From the NCBI RefSeq assembly GCF_030818575.1, contig NZ_JAUTAL010000001.1, positions 2,790,001-2,854,000 on the forward strand: DNA of 64,000 bases. The letters are read 5' to 3'. The stretch comes from Chryseobacterium camelliae. Lineage in GTDB: Bacteria; Bacteroidota; Bacteroidia; Flavobacteriales; Weeksellaceae. A program made the translations under genes and the position numbers. The notes under the pieces are model-generated. The model was not told the origin of the DNA and searched no databases. It saw only the letters and a program-made list of their open reading frames with translations. Below are positions 1 to 8,247 of this stretch, piece by piece (position 1 is the first letter of the stretch; every line of letters begins with the position of its first letter).

Positions 1-1
1 C

Positions 2-652
2 GGGCTCGGCTCCAGCGCGGCAAGTGCCGCGGGAGCCGCCCTGGGAGCGCATCTTTTGCTGGGAAATATTTTCACCAGGGAAGAAATGGTCTATTACGCC
101 ATGTTTGGAGAAGAACTGGCTTCTGGAGCCCGTCACGCAGACAACATTGCACCTTGCATTTACGGAGGAATCACTTTGGTAAAATCTTCCGAACCGGTAG
201 ATATCATTCCGTTGAATGCACCCGACTTATGGGTAACTGCCGTCCATCCGCAGGTTGAAGTAAAGACTTCCGACGCCCGGGAGATTTTAAGGAAAAACAT
301 CCTTTTGAAGGATGCCATACAGCAATGGGGAAATATTGCCGGATTGGTAGCGGGGATTCAGAATAATGATCATGCACTGATCGGGCGGAGCCTTAATGAC
401 GTCATCATCGAGCCCGTAAGAAGCATCCTGATTCCAAAATTTGATCATATAAAGCGGGAAAGCTTAGAAGCTGGGGCCTTAGGCGGCGGTATTTCAGGTT
501 CAGGGCCTTCTGTTTTCATGTTCTCAGAAGAAGAAGAAACTTCCCGTACCATCGCCGGAATCATGAAGTCCGCCTATGACAGTACAGGCATTGAAAGTCT
601 TGTTTATGTTTCCAAAGTAAATCCATCCGGAATCCGGATAGTTAAAGATTAA
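2..652 (+). CDS. thrB: Homoserine kinase, C-terminal part (gene cut by window start)
   Basis: Phosphorylates homoserine to O-phosphohomoserine, the step before threonine synthase; cytoplasmic. The window opens inside the GHMP-kinase ATP-binding glycine loop: the first visible residues are GLGSSAASAAG, open from base 2. A start at TTG 56 would discard that motif, so it is not the true start. The third GHMP motif is present near the end (GALGGGISGSGPSVF), and the reading frame is intact to its stop. thrC follows after 10 bp, so the two are almost certainly one operon. About 216 residues are visible of a family usually near 300-310. Family identity is very secure. Confidence 0.95.
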   Translation, partial: GLGSSAASAAGAALGAHLLLGNIFTREEMVYYAMFGEELASGARHADNIAPCIYGGITLVKSSEPVDIIPLNAPDLWVTAVHPQVEVKTSDAREILRKNILLKDAIQQWGNIAGLVAGIQNNDHALIGRSLNDVIIEPVRSILIPKFDHIKRESLEAGALGGGISGSGPSVFMFSEEEETSRTIAGIMKSAYDSTGIESLVYVSKVNPSGIRIVKD

Positions 653-662
653 AAAAGCACCA

Positions 663-1967
663 ATGAATTACTATAATTTAAAAGATAAAAAAGAAGTTGT
701 CGATTTTAGAACCGCTCTGATCAGAAGTCAGGGCAAAGAAAAAGGTTTATTTTTTCCTGAACGCATTCCGATGTTCGATCCGGAATTCATTAAAAACCTG
801 GACCAGTTTACAGATGTGGAAATTGGATTTCAATGCATGAAAGATTTCACAGGAGAAGAAATTCCGCCGGATATCCTGCGACAAATCATTACGGAAACCA
901 TCAATTTTGAGATTCCCCTAAAGAAAATTAATGACCAGATGTATATCCTGGAACTTTTTCATGGTCCTACCCTGGCGTTTAAAGATGTGGGAGCAAGGTT
1001 TATGAGCCGCTGCCTATCTTATTTCCTGAATAATAACAATAAAAAAGTTACCGTGTTGGTGGCTACTTCAGGAGATACCGGAGGAGCTGTGGCAAACGGT
1101 TTTTTAAAAACAAAAGGTATTGAAGTAGTCATTTTATATCCAAAAAACAGGGTGAGCGATGTTCAGGAAAAACAATTGACTGCCCTCGGCGAAAATATTT
1201 ACGCATTGGAAGTTAACGGCAGTTTCGATGACTGCCAGTCCCTGGTAAAGCAGGCTTTTGCAGACGAGGAGATTCATGCAGAGCTGTTACTGACTTCTGC
1301 CAATTCCATCAATGTGGCCAGATGGCTGCCCCAGCAGATCTATTATCTGCTGGCATTAAAACAGTGGCAGAAAACTGAAGCGGCAGATCCGGTTATCAGC
1401 GTTCCCAGTGGAAATTTTGGAAACCTATGCGCAGGATTACTGGCACATCTAAGAGGAATGCCTGCTAAACACTTTATTGCTGCCTGCAATGAAAATGATG
1501 TTATCCCCCATTATTTAAAGACCCAGGATTTTAAACCTAAAGAGACTGTTGCGACCCTTTCCAATGCCATGGATGTAAGCCATCCCAGCAACTTTGTGCG
1601 GATCCTGGAACTTTTTGACCATCGGTTTGAAAATCTAACAGAAAGCATCTCCGGAACCTCTGTCGATGATGACAAGACATTACAGACCATTCAGGAAGTA
1701 TATAAAAATTACGGCTATCTGCTTGAACCACACAGTGCCGTGGCCTATGCTGCGCTTGAAGAATACCTTACGGAAAATCTGGATAAAAAAGGATTAATTT
1801 TGGGGACGGCACATCCTGTAAAATTTTCCGGCATCGTTGAAAGGGCGGTAAAAACTAAAATACCCCTGCCTGATGCCCTGGAAAACCTGATGAAAAAAGA
1901 AAAAAAGAGCTTTGAAATAGCTCCGGAATTTAAAGCACTGAAAAAGTTTCTACTGCGCGGAAAGTAA
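663..1967 (+). CDS. thrC: Threonine synthase
   Basis: Converts O-phosphohomoserine to threonine with pyridoxal phosphate. 434 residues, the normal size. The PLP-binding lysine is near residue 107 in GPTLAFKDVGARF, followed by the phosphate-binding SGDTGGAVANGF stretch and, further on, SVPSGNFGNLCAG, all typical of fold-type II threonine synthases. The ATG lies 10 bp after thrB. A strong hairpin at 2021-2060 ends the transcript. Confidence 0.97.
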   Translation: MNYYNLKDKKEVVDFRTALIRSQGKEKGLFFPERIPMFDPEFIKNLDQFTDVEIGFQCMKDFTGEEIPPDILRQIITETINFEIPLKKINDQMYILELFHGPTLAFKDVGARFMSRCLSYFLNNNNKKVTVLVATSGDTGGAVANGFLKTKGIEVVILYPKNRVSDVQEKQLTALGENIYALEVNGSFDDCQSLVKQAFADEEIHAELLLTSANSINVARWLPQQIYYLLALKQWQKTEAADPVISVPSGNFGNLCAGLLAHLRGMPAKHFIAACNENDVIPHYLKTQDFKPKETVATLSNAMDVSHPSNFVRILELFDHRFENLTESISGTSVDDDKTLQTIQEVYKNYGYLLEPHSAVAYAALEEYLTENLDKKGLILGTAHPVKFSGIVERAVKTKIPLPDALENLMKKEKKSFEIAPEFKALKKFLLRGK

Positions 1968-2020
1968 AATTAACAGTCCTTGAAACCTTTGATTAAAACG
2001 ATTAATATTAATCTTACTGA

Positions 2021-2060
2021 TAAAAGCACCGACTCAATAGTGAGTCAGTGTTTTATTTTT
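2021..2060. terminator. Bidirectional terminator between thrC and the bacteriocin-like gene
   Basis: The stem AGCACCGACTCA / TGAGTCAGTGTT encloses a 4-base loop and is followed on the + strand by TTTATTTTT. On the - strand an A/T-rich tail lets it also serve the convergent small gene whose stop codon is at 2060-2062. Confidence 0.75.
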
Positions 2061-2245
2061 TACTGCTCAAAACAATCTGCACTTACCAAAACTTTTGATT
2101 TGCAGCACTCAGGCAATGCGTTGAAATCGGCACAGGATTTAGGGAATCCAGGTCCGTATGGACCCGCAGGACAAGCGAAATTACATGTGTCGCCTCCATT
2201 AATGCTTTTCAGATCTACTCTGTTTAATTTTTTTAAATTTTTCAT
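2060..2245 (-). CDS. Bacteriocin-like peptide with double-glycine leader, six cysteines
   Basis: A 61-residue precursor. The first 18 residues (MKNLKKLNRVDLKSINGG) look like the double-glycine leaders common on small 'bacteriocin-like' proteins of Chryseobacterium, which C39-type peptidase exporters normally remove. The predicted 43-residue core has six cysteines (one CC pair) and a Gly/Pro-rich loop AGPYGPGFP, suggesting three disulfides in the periplasm or outside. It is convergent with thrC and divergent from folB. A -7-like TATATTTA about 30 bp upstream may be its promoter. No exporter, maturation enzyme or immunity gene is adjacent. Assignment rests on the leader; the activity of the core is unknown. 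Confidence 0.7.
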   Translation of the reverse strand: MKNLKKLNRVDLKSINGGDTCNFACPAGPYGPGFPKSCADFNALPECCKSKVLVSADCFEQ

Positions 2246-2260
2246 ACTGATTTATTTTTT

Positions 2261-2289
2261 TTGTTTGCCTTATAAATATAGTATTTTTG
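2261..2289 (+). promoter_or_regulatory. Bacteroidetes-type promoter of folB
   Basis: TTG at 2261-2263, an 18-base gap, then TATTTTTG at 2282-2289, matching TTG-N~19-TAnnTTTG. The folB ATG is at 2308, giving a leader of about 15 bases. Confidence 0.6.
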
Positions 2290-2307
2290 TAAATCACAAC
2301 CATACCT

Positions 2308-2670
2308 ATGAGCAGAATATTTCTTGAAGATGTGAAAATATACGCCTACCACGGCGTCCTTCCTGAGGAAAATCTTGTCGGGACATATTATATCGTGAAT
2401 GCGGAACTCCATACGGACCTGTGGAAAGCTTCGGAATCGGACGATCTGAATGACACAGTGAGCTATGCCGAAATCAACAGCATCATACATGATGAAATGG
2501 GCATCCCTTCCAAACTCATGGAACATGTTGCCGGCAGGATTATCAACAGGATTCATGAAAAATTCTCCCAGATTGACTATATTAAAATAAAAATCACCAA
2601 GACCAGCCCGCCGATGCAGGGAGAAATGAGGGGGGCATCCATAGAGCTTGACAAGATGTTCAAACCATAA
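2308..2670 (+). CDS. folB: Dihydroneopterin aldolase
   Basis: Folate pathway enzyme that cleaves 7,8-dihydroneopterin to 6-hydroxymethyl-dihydropterin and glycolaldehyde. 120 residues, the standard length. The N-terminal AYHGVLPEEN segment carries the substrate-binding glutamate around residue 20, and IKITKTSPP near residue 98 holds the conserved lysine. The downstream secreted-protein gene begins 5 bp later, so the two are probably co-transcribed. Confidence 0.95.
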   Translation: MSRIFLEDVKIYAYHGVLPEENLVGTYYIVNAELHTDLWKASESDDLNDTVSYAEINSIIHDEMGIPSKLMEHVAGRIINRIHEKFSQIDYIKIKITKTSPPMQGEMRGASIELDKMFKP

Positions 2671-2675
2671 TCAAA

Positions 2676-4067
2676 ATGAAGATCTGTTTTAAAAAATCAG
2701 GACTGAAATTCACTGTACTTGCATTTCTTTTTACTTTTTTATATGCATCCGGACAAACCAATCTGGATCGTCAGCTTGACACCTATCAATTTCCAAAGAT
2801 CAAATCCGGCATTACCATGCCTGTTACGATTCCGCTTGCCGGCATCAGCAACATGATCAACGCTTCAGTAAAAGACCTGATTTATGAAGATGATTCTTAT
2901 ACGGACAATGAGAATGACCAGTTCAAAGTAAAAGTCTGGAAAACCCGGCCGATACGGCTGGTAGGCGGAACGAGCAATAACATCCTCATTGAAGTCCCGC
3001 TGAAAATATGGGCTGAAAAAGGCATCGGAACCCTGGGTATATACACCTATCAGAATACCACTTTCGAAACCGTCATGTCTTTTAATATGAACCTGCAGTT
3101 CAGAAACAACTGGACACTGGGAACCAAAACACAGCCTAACGGATTCCGGTGGGTGGTGAAACCTGTACTGGACTACGGAAGAATAAAGATTCCGATTACA
3201 TCACTGGTTGAAAAAAGCCTCAGGGAACAACAGGAAAAATTCTGTGAAACCATTGACAAGCAGGTTGCCGGCCAGTTGAATTTCCAGCAATACGTCATGA
3301 TGGCATGGAATGCTTTTTCGCAACCGTTCAATATTTCAGAAGAGTATAATACCTGGCTTAAGATTAGCCCGGTAAGCATTACCACTACTCCGCTGAAGTT
3401 TTACGCGAATCAGATCAATACCAATATTGGAGTGACTGTTTATTCCGAAACGTTTACCGGTGAAAAACCTCAGTCAACATCCCTGATCAAAACTGTACCG
3501 GACTTCAATTCCGCTCCTTCGCTGTCTGACCGTTTTCTGCTTCAGACCACGGCTAATATCCCCTATGCTTCTGCAACGGAAATAGCCCGCAACCTTTTTC
3601 TGAATAAAGAATATGACATAAGGGGATCTTCTGTAAAAGTCAGGAATATACAGGTATATAATTCAGAAGACCGGGTGATGATAGAAGCGGAAACAGAGGG
3701 CTATATCAAAGGGAAAGTATTCATTTCCGGAATTCCCGTTTATGATCCGGGTAAACATAAAATTATTTTAACCGGAACGAAGTTTAATCTCAGGACCTCC
3801 AATATCCTCCAGAAAACGGCAACCCTGCTGTTCAAAGGACAGATTATAAAAACCATTGAAAATGAGTATGGAATTCCTACCCTGGACATGGAAACCAATG
3901 CAAGAAAAAGCATAGAGCAGTCTTTTAATACAGAATATTACAAAGGGATAAAGATGTCCGGAAAAGTCATAACCCTGCAGCCGGGAATAATCCTGCTGAG
4001 TCCTTCGGGCCTGACGGCTGTGATTGACATCAGTGCTTCTTTACAATTAACGATCAACGGAATATAA
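2676..4067 (+). CDS. DUF4403-like secreted protein
   Basis: 463 residues starting with an export signal (hydrophobic FTVLAFLFTFLYASG, then Q). The rest resembles the DUF4403 family: tandem lipid-binding-type beta/alpha modules with phrases such as SGITMPVTIPLAGISNMI near the N-terminus and VKVRNIQVYNSEDRVMIEAE in the middle. Probably periplasmic or envelope-attached. No catalytic motif is visible. It sits 5 bp after folB and 17 bp before an RDD membrane protein, in one likely transcript. Family assignment is from pattern memory; the function is not known. Confidence 0.75.
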   Translation: MKICFKKSGLKFTVLAFLFTFLYASGQTNLDRQLDTYQFPKIKSGITMPVTIPLAGISNMINASVKDLIYEDDSYTDNENDQFKVKVWKTRPIRLVGGTSNNILIEVPLKIWAEKGIGTLGIYTYQNTTFETVMSFNMNLQFRNNWTLGTKTQPNGFRWVVKPVLDYGRIKIPITSLVEKSLREQQEKFCETIDKQVAGQLNFQQYVMMAWNAFSQPFNISEEYNTWLKISPVSITTTPLKFYANQINTNIGVTVYSETFTGEKPQSTSLIKTVPDFNSAPSLSDRFLLQTTANIPYASATEIARNLFLNKEYDIRGSSVKVRNIQVYNSEDRVMIEAETEGYIKGKVFISGIPVYDPGKHKIILTGTKFNLRTSNILQKTATLLFKGQIIKTIENEYGIPTLDMETNARKSIEQSFNTEYYKGIKMSGKVITLQPGIILLSPSGLTAVIDISASLQLTINGI

Positions 4068-4084
4068 AATATTCAACTATAACC

Positions 4085-4582
4085 ATGAGAAAATATTTAC
4101 TGATTATCGACCGGAATAAAGCGTCGCTAGGAAAACGTTTTGTTAATAACCTTATTGATACGATTGTGTTAATGATCATCCACGTGATCTTAACCTTTAT
4201 TTCCGGCTTTCTGTATGCCCTTACCTCTATATGTTTTTTTTACTTCTATAACGATGGCGGCTTTTTATGGGATATATTCATTGGCGCTGTGGTAGCCTTT
4301 ATCTATTTTTTTATTTGGGAATATTATACCCAGGGCATGACACCCGGAAAATATGTTACCGGAACAAGGGTAATCAGTGTTGATGGGAAAAAATCTGACA
4401 GAAAACAAATCTTATACATAAGTCTGTACAGGGTGATTCCTTTTGAGCCTCTTTCTTTTTTCGGACGGGAAGGGTGGCACGACAGCTTCAGCGATACACG
4501 CGTTGTCAACTGGCTAAATTATATCTCTGAAAAACAGGCAAAAGACGATATCAACAGGATCGGGCAGAAAGAAATTGCCTAG
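4085..4582 (+). CDS. RDD family inner-membrane protein
   Basis: 165 residues. Two or three membrane segments (about residues 24-55 and 65-85), then the typical RDD signature region GMTPGKYVTGTRVISVDGKKSDRKQ and RVIPFEPLSFFG...WHD. The N-terminal KRFVNNLIDT carries the RDD-type Arg/Asp pair. RDD proteins have been linked to ion transport or antiport in a few cases, but the role here is unknown. Last gene of the folB transcript, just before the tRNA promoter. Confidence 0.85.
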   Translation: MRKYLLIIDRNKASLGKRFVNNLIDTIVLMIIHVILTFISGFLYALTSICFFYFYNDGGFLWDIFIGAVVAFIYFFIWEYYTQGMTPGKYVTGTRVISVDGKKSDRKQILYISLYRVIPFEPLSFFGREGWHDSFSDTRVVNWLNYISEKQAKDDINRIGQKEIA

Positions 4583-4588
4583 TTTTTT

Positions 4589-4617
4589 TTGTTTATTAAG
4601 AAAATTCGCTATATTTG
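4589..4617 (+). promoter_or_regulatory. Promoter of tRNA-Cys
   Basis: TTG at 4589-4591, an 18-base gap and TATATTTG at 4610-4617. The mature tRNA begins at 4631. Confidence 0.65.
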
Positions 4618-4630
4618 CACACCTCAAAAC

Positions 4631-4701
4631 GGTACTTTGGCCGAGTGGCTAGGCAGTGGTCTGCAACACCATCTACAGCGGTTCGAATCCGCTAGGTACC
4701 T
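4631..4701 (+). tRNA. tRNA-Cys (anticodon GCA)
   Basis: Full cloverleaf by eye: acceptor GGTACTT / AGGTACC, anticodon stem GTGGT / ACCAT around loop CTGCAAC (anticodon GCA), and T-arm AGCGG-TTCGAAT-CCGCT. The discriminator base is T, which is the known Cys identity base. CCA is not encoded. A single isolated tRNA gene; the DNA 3' of it changes abruptly to an AT-rich accessory block, consistent with tRNA 3' ends acting as integration sites, although no duplicate of the 3' end was found. Confidence 0.97.
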
Positions 4702-4706
4702 CTTGA

Positions 4707-4746
4707 TAAAACCCTATTCTATTTATTAGTAGTTTAGGGTTTTTTA
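4707..4746 (+). terminator. Terminator of tRNA-Cys
   Basis: Stem AAACCCTA / TAGGGTTT around an AT-rich loop, followed by TTTTT. Confidence 0.75.
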
Positions 4747-4960
4747 GTTTCCATTTTTCCCGATATTTTCCCGATAATCTAAAAAACTATAAACTTTAAC
4801 AATAAATAAAGCGGAACAAAATGTCCTGCTTTCTATAATTTGACTTCAACAATATTTTATCTTCTTTTTTCAACATTCAGCATATCATTTATACTTATTA
4901 TTAAACTCTTCCATTTTATGGTTATAATATTTACTATTAGTAAAGGCAACATAAGTTAAA
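4747..4960. other. AT-rich non-coding spacer
   Basis: No credible ORF, RNA or repeat is seen between the tRNA terminator and the terminator of the M23 operon. It is very AT-rich and marks the left edge of the accessory block. Confidence 0.5.
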
Positions 4961-4991
4961 ACAAAACGAGCAGGTATTATTTTACCTGCTC
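4961..4991 (-). terminator. Terminator of the M23 / DUF6705 / JAMM-like operon
   Basis: Perfect stem GAGCAGGT / ACCTGCTC (4968-4991). Read on the - strand it is followed by GTTTTGTTTTAA. It lies 22 bp beyond the M23 stop codon. Confidence 0.75.
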
Positions 4992-5012
4992 ATAATTATT
5001 TTAAAGTTAAAT

Positions 5013-5792
5013 TTAATAATTTTTTAAATAAGTTTCTCCTTCTCTTAAATACTCTAATCTATTTCCTTTGCCCGTTTTAAAAAGAGTTTTTAAAGTTTCA
5101 TTACTAGCAGGATTTAGATGACAAGAAAAATGTAAATGAGAACCATTGCTTTTTCCTGTATTTCCACTGAATCCTATTAAGTCACCTTTTTTAACTTTAT
5201 CTCCAATTTTTACTTTTATCCCTTTATATTGCAAATGAGAGTATTTTGCAACTGTCTGATCAGAATGCAATATGCTAACATAATTTGCATATTTTGCACA
5301 ATTGTCAGTAGGACATCCTTTATTATTATCCTCAACCATTTCAATAACAACTCCATCCCTTACAGCTACTACTTTTGTTCCTTCTGGCATGTCAAAATCT
5401 AGGGCATTTATACCAATATGAGAATAATCACCATTATATCCTTGTGTTACTTTGTATTGTTCTCCTTTTTTATAAGGCAAATCATAACCATAATATACAT
5501 TAGGTGAATATGAGGATATTTTAAAAGTCGGCATTATTGACGTAACTTTAAGATTGTTTTTGAATATGTTTTTTAATATCAAATATTTATTTGTATTAAA
5601 AGATAACTCTTCTTTTGCTTCGCATTTGTTAGTCTTACCTATATTCTTTTTTATGGGACAAGCATATATTTTATCATTTTCTAAAATATAAATTATACTA
5701 TCTTTTTCATCATGATCATAAACTTTAATTCTATATTGAGAAAATATAGATATATTCAAAAATAGTAGAAGAAAAGTGAAAAAATTATTCAT
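5013..5792 (-). CDS. Secreted M23-family metallopeptidase
   Basis: 259 residues with an N-terminal export signal (FFTFLLLFLNISIFSQ). The C-terminal half is an LytM/M23 domain: first zinc motif as SHIGINALDFDMPEGT (H and D ligands), then KYSHLQYKGIKVKIGDKVKKGD and the final SHLHFSC (HxH). All metal ligands expected for an active DD-endopeptidase acting on peptidoglycan cross-bridges are present. A cysteine pair near CPTDNCAKY is an insertion. Last gene of a three-gene operon, 10 bp after the DUF6705 gene. Very AT-rich compared with the core genes, suggesting acquisition. Confidence 0.85.
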   Translation of the reverse strand: MNNFFTFLLLFLNISIFSQYRIKVYDHDEKDSIIYILENDKIYACPIKKNIGKTNKCEAKEELSFNTNKYLILKNIFKNNLKVTSIMPTFKISSYSPNVYYGYDLPYKKGEQYKVTQGYNGDYSHIGINALDFDMPEGTKVVAVRDGVVIEMVEDNNKGCPTDNCAKYANYVSILHSDQTVAKYSHLQYKGIKVKIGDKVKKGDLIGFSGNTGKSNGSHLHFSCHLNPASNETLKTLFKTGKGNRLEYLREGETYLKNY

Positions 5793-5802
5793 TATAATTT
5801 CT

Positions 5803-6375
5803 TTATTGTTTGGTTAAAACAATGTCTTTTGGAAAATTGATTGGAAAATCTCCATATTGATTAACATATGCATTATGCTGACAATTAGAATCTACAAAAC
5901 TTGGGAGATATTCCAAATGTAAAGTCATTTGACTACCTGTAAAATTTGTAATATCCAATGTTGCCATTTTTTTACACATATCTTTAGGATAAAATGTTAT
6001 ACGTTTCCAATTTCCATTTTTTAAACTTTTACTTATACCACTAAATTCAGGTGATTGAGTATCAAAGTTTGTAATTCTGTCAATTTCTACAGTTCCGTTT
6101 GAAGCTATAACTTTTCGTTCCCCTAAAATTCTATCTTTGTAATATGGATGTGTGCTTCCAGAAATGGAAGACGTTTTCACCTTTTTTAATTCAAGATAAA
6201 GAGTTTTACCTTCCCACGTTCCTTTCCATAAACCTACGTACTGATCTAATTCATTATTGATGTCTTTTATATAAGCATTGTCCGGTATATCACCTGGACT
6301 AGTATTTAGTGGATAAATTTGTGCATTACATGAAAATGTAATAATTGATAGTATGATTAATATTATATTTTTCAT
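5803..6375 (-). CDS. DUF6705-like secreted protein
   Basis: 190 residues starting with an export signal ending SCNAQ, so either a lipoprotein (Cys 16) or a signal-peptidase I substrate. The mature N-terminus (IYPLNTSP...YIKDINNELDQYVGLWKGTW) matches what I recall as the DUF6705 family of Chryseobacterium, small proteins of unknown function often found near other secreted proteins. The fold is probably a lipocalin-like beta barrel by pattern (LWKGTWEGKTLYLEL). Centre gene of the operon: 16 bp after the JAMM-like gene, 10 bp before the M23 gene. Confidence 0.7.
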   Translation of the reverse strand: MKNIILIILSIITFSCNAQIYPLNTSPGDIPDNAYIKDINNELDQYVGLWKGTWEGKTLYLELKKVKTSSISGSTHPYYKDRILGERKVIASNGTVEIDRITNFDTQSPEFSGISKSLKNGNWKRITFYPKDMCKKMATLDITNFTGSQMTLHLEYLPSFVDSNCQHNAYVNQYGDFPINFPKDIVLTKQ

Positions 6376-6391
6376 AATTTTTGTTTTAATA

Positions 6392-7903
6392 TTAAGGACA
6401 TGTAGTTTCTTTTAGGTTTCCATTAACCAAGCTGAGTTCTATATTTTCACTTCCTGTTGTTCTATATAGTTTTAGTCCAGGCATATTCATTTCTTTTTTA
6501 ACGAATGTAAGAAATTCTTTTTCCAATTTATGTGTATCATAACTTATATTACCACTCACATTTCCTACAGTTACTGCACTATCTAAATAATCTTCTATAT
6601 ACTTCCTATTTAAATCATCAAATTGTTGTTGAGTGTAAACTGGAAGCTGGTTTGGCATCATACTCGTATCAAATTTCAGCATATAATTTCCATTGCTTGT
6701 GACTAAGGTAAAGAAAATATCTTCTAAAGGTGGTATTGGAACATTAGGATTTGTGACTTGATTATTATTATAAACCATAGTTACCCATTGATTAAATAAA
6801 TAGATGTCTCCTGGCGAAAATATTGGATATAAACCATCATAATGAGAATGCATTGCACCAACAGTATTTGCAAAGAAAGTTATATTAACTTCTTTTGTAC
6901 CAGGTTTATTTTGTAATATCTGATTAATACTTCCATTCTGTGTTGGTAAATTTATTCTAAAGCCACTTTCATAGCCATCTGACGTTTTTCCCTCTAAAGT
7001 CAAGATATTACTTTTATAGGTTGAATTATTTGTCACTGCTTTTATTTTCTCACAAGGTGTTGTAGGATTTATAACAATAACCCCAGAGCCATCACCACTA
7101 CAGTCCGCAGTTAGCTTTCCAAATCCTCCTCTTGATGCCATTTTATTTACATTAGAAATGTACTGTCCATTACAATGATTAGACCAACCTAATGTTATCC
7201 ACGGTTTAACAGGATCTGTTATTATGTCCCAACAACCAGTAGGATCTTCACTCCACGGCTCTTCACCATTATGACCACTACCTCCCCCGTCATACCAACC
7301 TCCATTGGGAGGTATATCACTTGATCCGATATCGCCACTACCTGAATCTGAATTTCCACCGTCTCCACCAGCATCGGGACAATCACCAACACCATCGGAA
7401 TAATCTACGGTTGAGCCTGTTTTTCCTTCAATATCTGTTGAGCTTACTGTCCCTGTAAAATAATCAAATCTGGTTTTCGGATCATCAGACAAAGGGTGTG
7501 CAGATTGATAGGTAATAATATTCATACTTTCCAATTGCCCCCTTAATTCCTTTATTTCAAGGGTGTATACTGTTTTCTCATCTGGTATAGCAGGATCAAT
7601 ACCAAATACATAATAAGTTATCTCCCCTTCTGTTTTCTTTACAATAGTAGAAAGGTTAACAGTAGAAAAGTCAAATGTTTTTGCTGTATTCTGGTGATGG
7701 TTTGGGATTTGAAAATCTTCCCTTCCTGTTTTTGCATGAATATATCTTGCAACTTCAGGTATATCTTTCAGCGTTACAAATTTGAATTTTGAAGCACTGA
7801 GATTATTGGATATATTTTGCTCATTGAGTTCATTTCGACAGGAACACAAAACAAAAAAGATTGTTACGAGTAAAAGTAACCTCGAATTAAAATTGTTTTT
7901 CAT
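6392..7903 (-). CDS. Lipoprotein with Gly/Ser/Asp-rich linker and JAMM-like motif
   Basis: 503 residues. The signal peptide ends in a lipobox (L-C-S-C, lipidated Cys about residue 22). Residues 40-160 are an ordinary mixed domain, residues 170-220 a low-complexity Gly/Ser/Asp linker, and residues 285-440 a second domain with E312, then H352-S-H354 followed by S363-P-G-D366. That spacing resembles the E ... HxH-x8-SxxD zinc site of JAB/MPN (JAMM) metallo-isopeptidases. The rest of the domain cannot be matched by eye, so the enzymatic role is an inference. First gene of a three-gene operon of exported proteins, strongly AT-rich. Confidence 0.6.
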   Translation of the reverse strand: MKNNFNSRLLLLVTIFFVLCSCRNELNEQNISNNLSASKFKFVTLKDIPEVARYIHAKTGREDFQIPNHHQNTAKTFDFSTVNLSTIVKKTEGEITYYVFGIDPAIPDEKTVYTLEIKELRGQLESMNIITYQSAHPLSDDPKTRFDYFTGTVSSTDIEGKTGSTVDYSDGVGDCPDAGGDGGNSDSGSGDIGSSDIPPNGGWYDGGGSGHNGEEPWSEDPTGCWDIITDPVKPWITLGWSNHCNGQYISNVNKMASRGGFGKLTADCSGDGSGVIVINPTTPCEKIKAVTNNSTYKSNILTLEGKTSDGYESGFRINLPTQNGSINQILQNKPGTKEVNITFFANTVGAMHSHYDGLYPIFSPGDIYLFNQWVTMVYNNNQVTNPNVPIPPLEDIFFTLVTSNGNYMLKFDTSMMPNQLPVYTQQQFDDLNRKYIEDYLDSAVTVGNVSGNISYDTHKLEKEFLTFVKKEMNMPGLKLYRTTGSENIELSLVNGNLKETTCP

Positions 7904-8247
7904 TTAATGTTTGTTTTGGATTGTTAAATATATTTTTTTTCATCATTAATTGAATTAATTAAACTATTAATAATTTTCAGTCTTCTGAATATCTTTTGTT
8001 TTTCATAGATTAATTCTTGATTTTCCGACAATTATAAATAAAATCATGCATTAATCATCTAGGTATTTTTACGGTAATTATGTAGGCGGTTTCTTTTTCA
8101 TAGGCGTTATATTTTAGTTTAATCATATTTAATCAATAATTCAAAACTACGATCACACAGCGACAAACTATGTCGTATTATAATTATAGATGTTTATATA
8201 CTTTGGTTGGATTGTAAAAAATAAGAAAGCGTGGAGCAATGTCTACT
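7904..8247. other. AT-rich intergenic region upstream of the secreted-protein operon
   Basis: Holds the presumed promoter of the - strand operon close to 7904-7960 and a small hairpin CGACA/TGTCG near 8160-8175. No convincing gene: the open frame running from 8190 crosses the inverted repeat at 8248-8353 and has no protein-like composition. Confidence 0.45.

Noticed and set aside
1980..2327. 115-codon + strand frame over the bacteriocin-like gene
   Set aside because: It covers the terminator, and the opposite strand gives a better leader-peptide gene.
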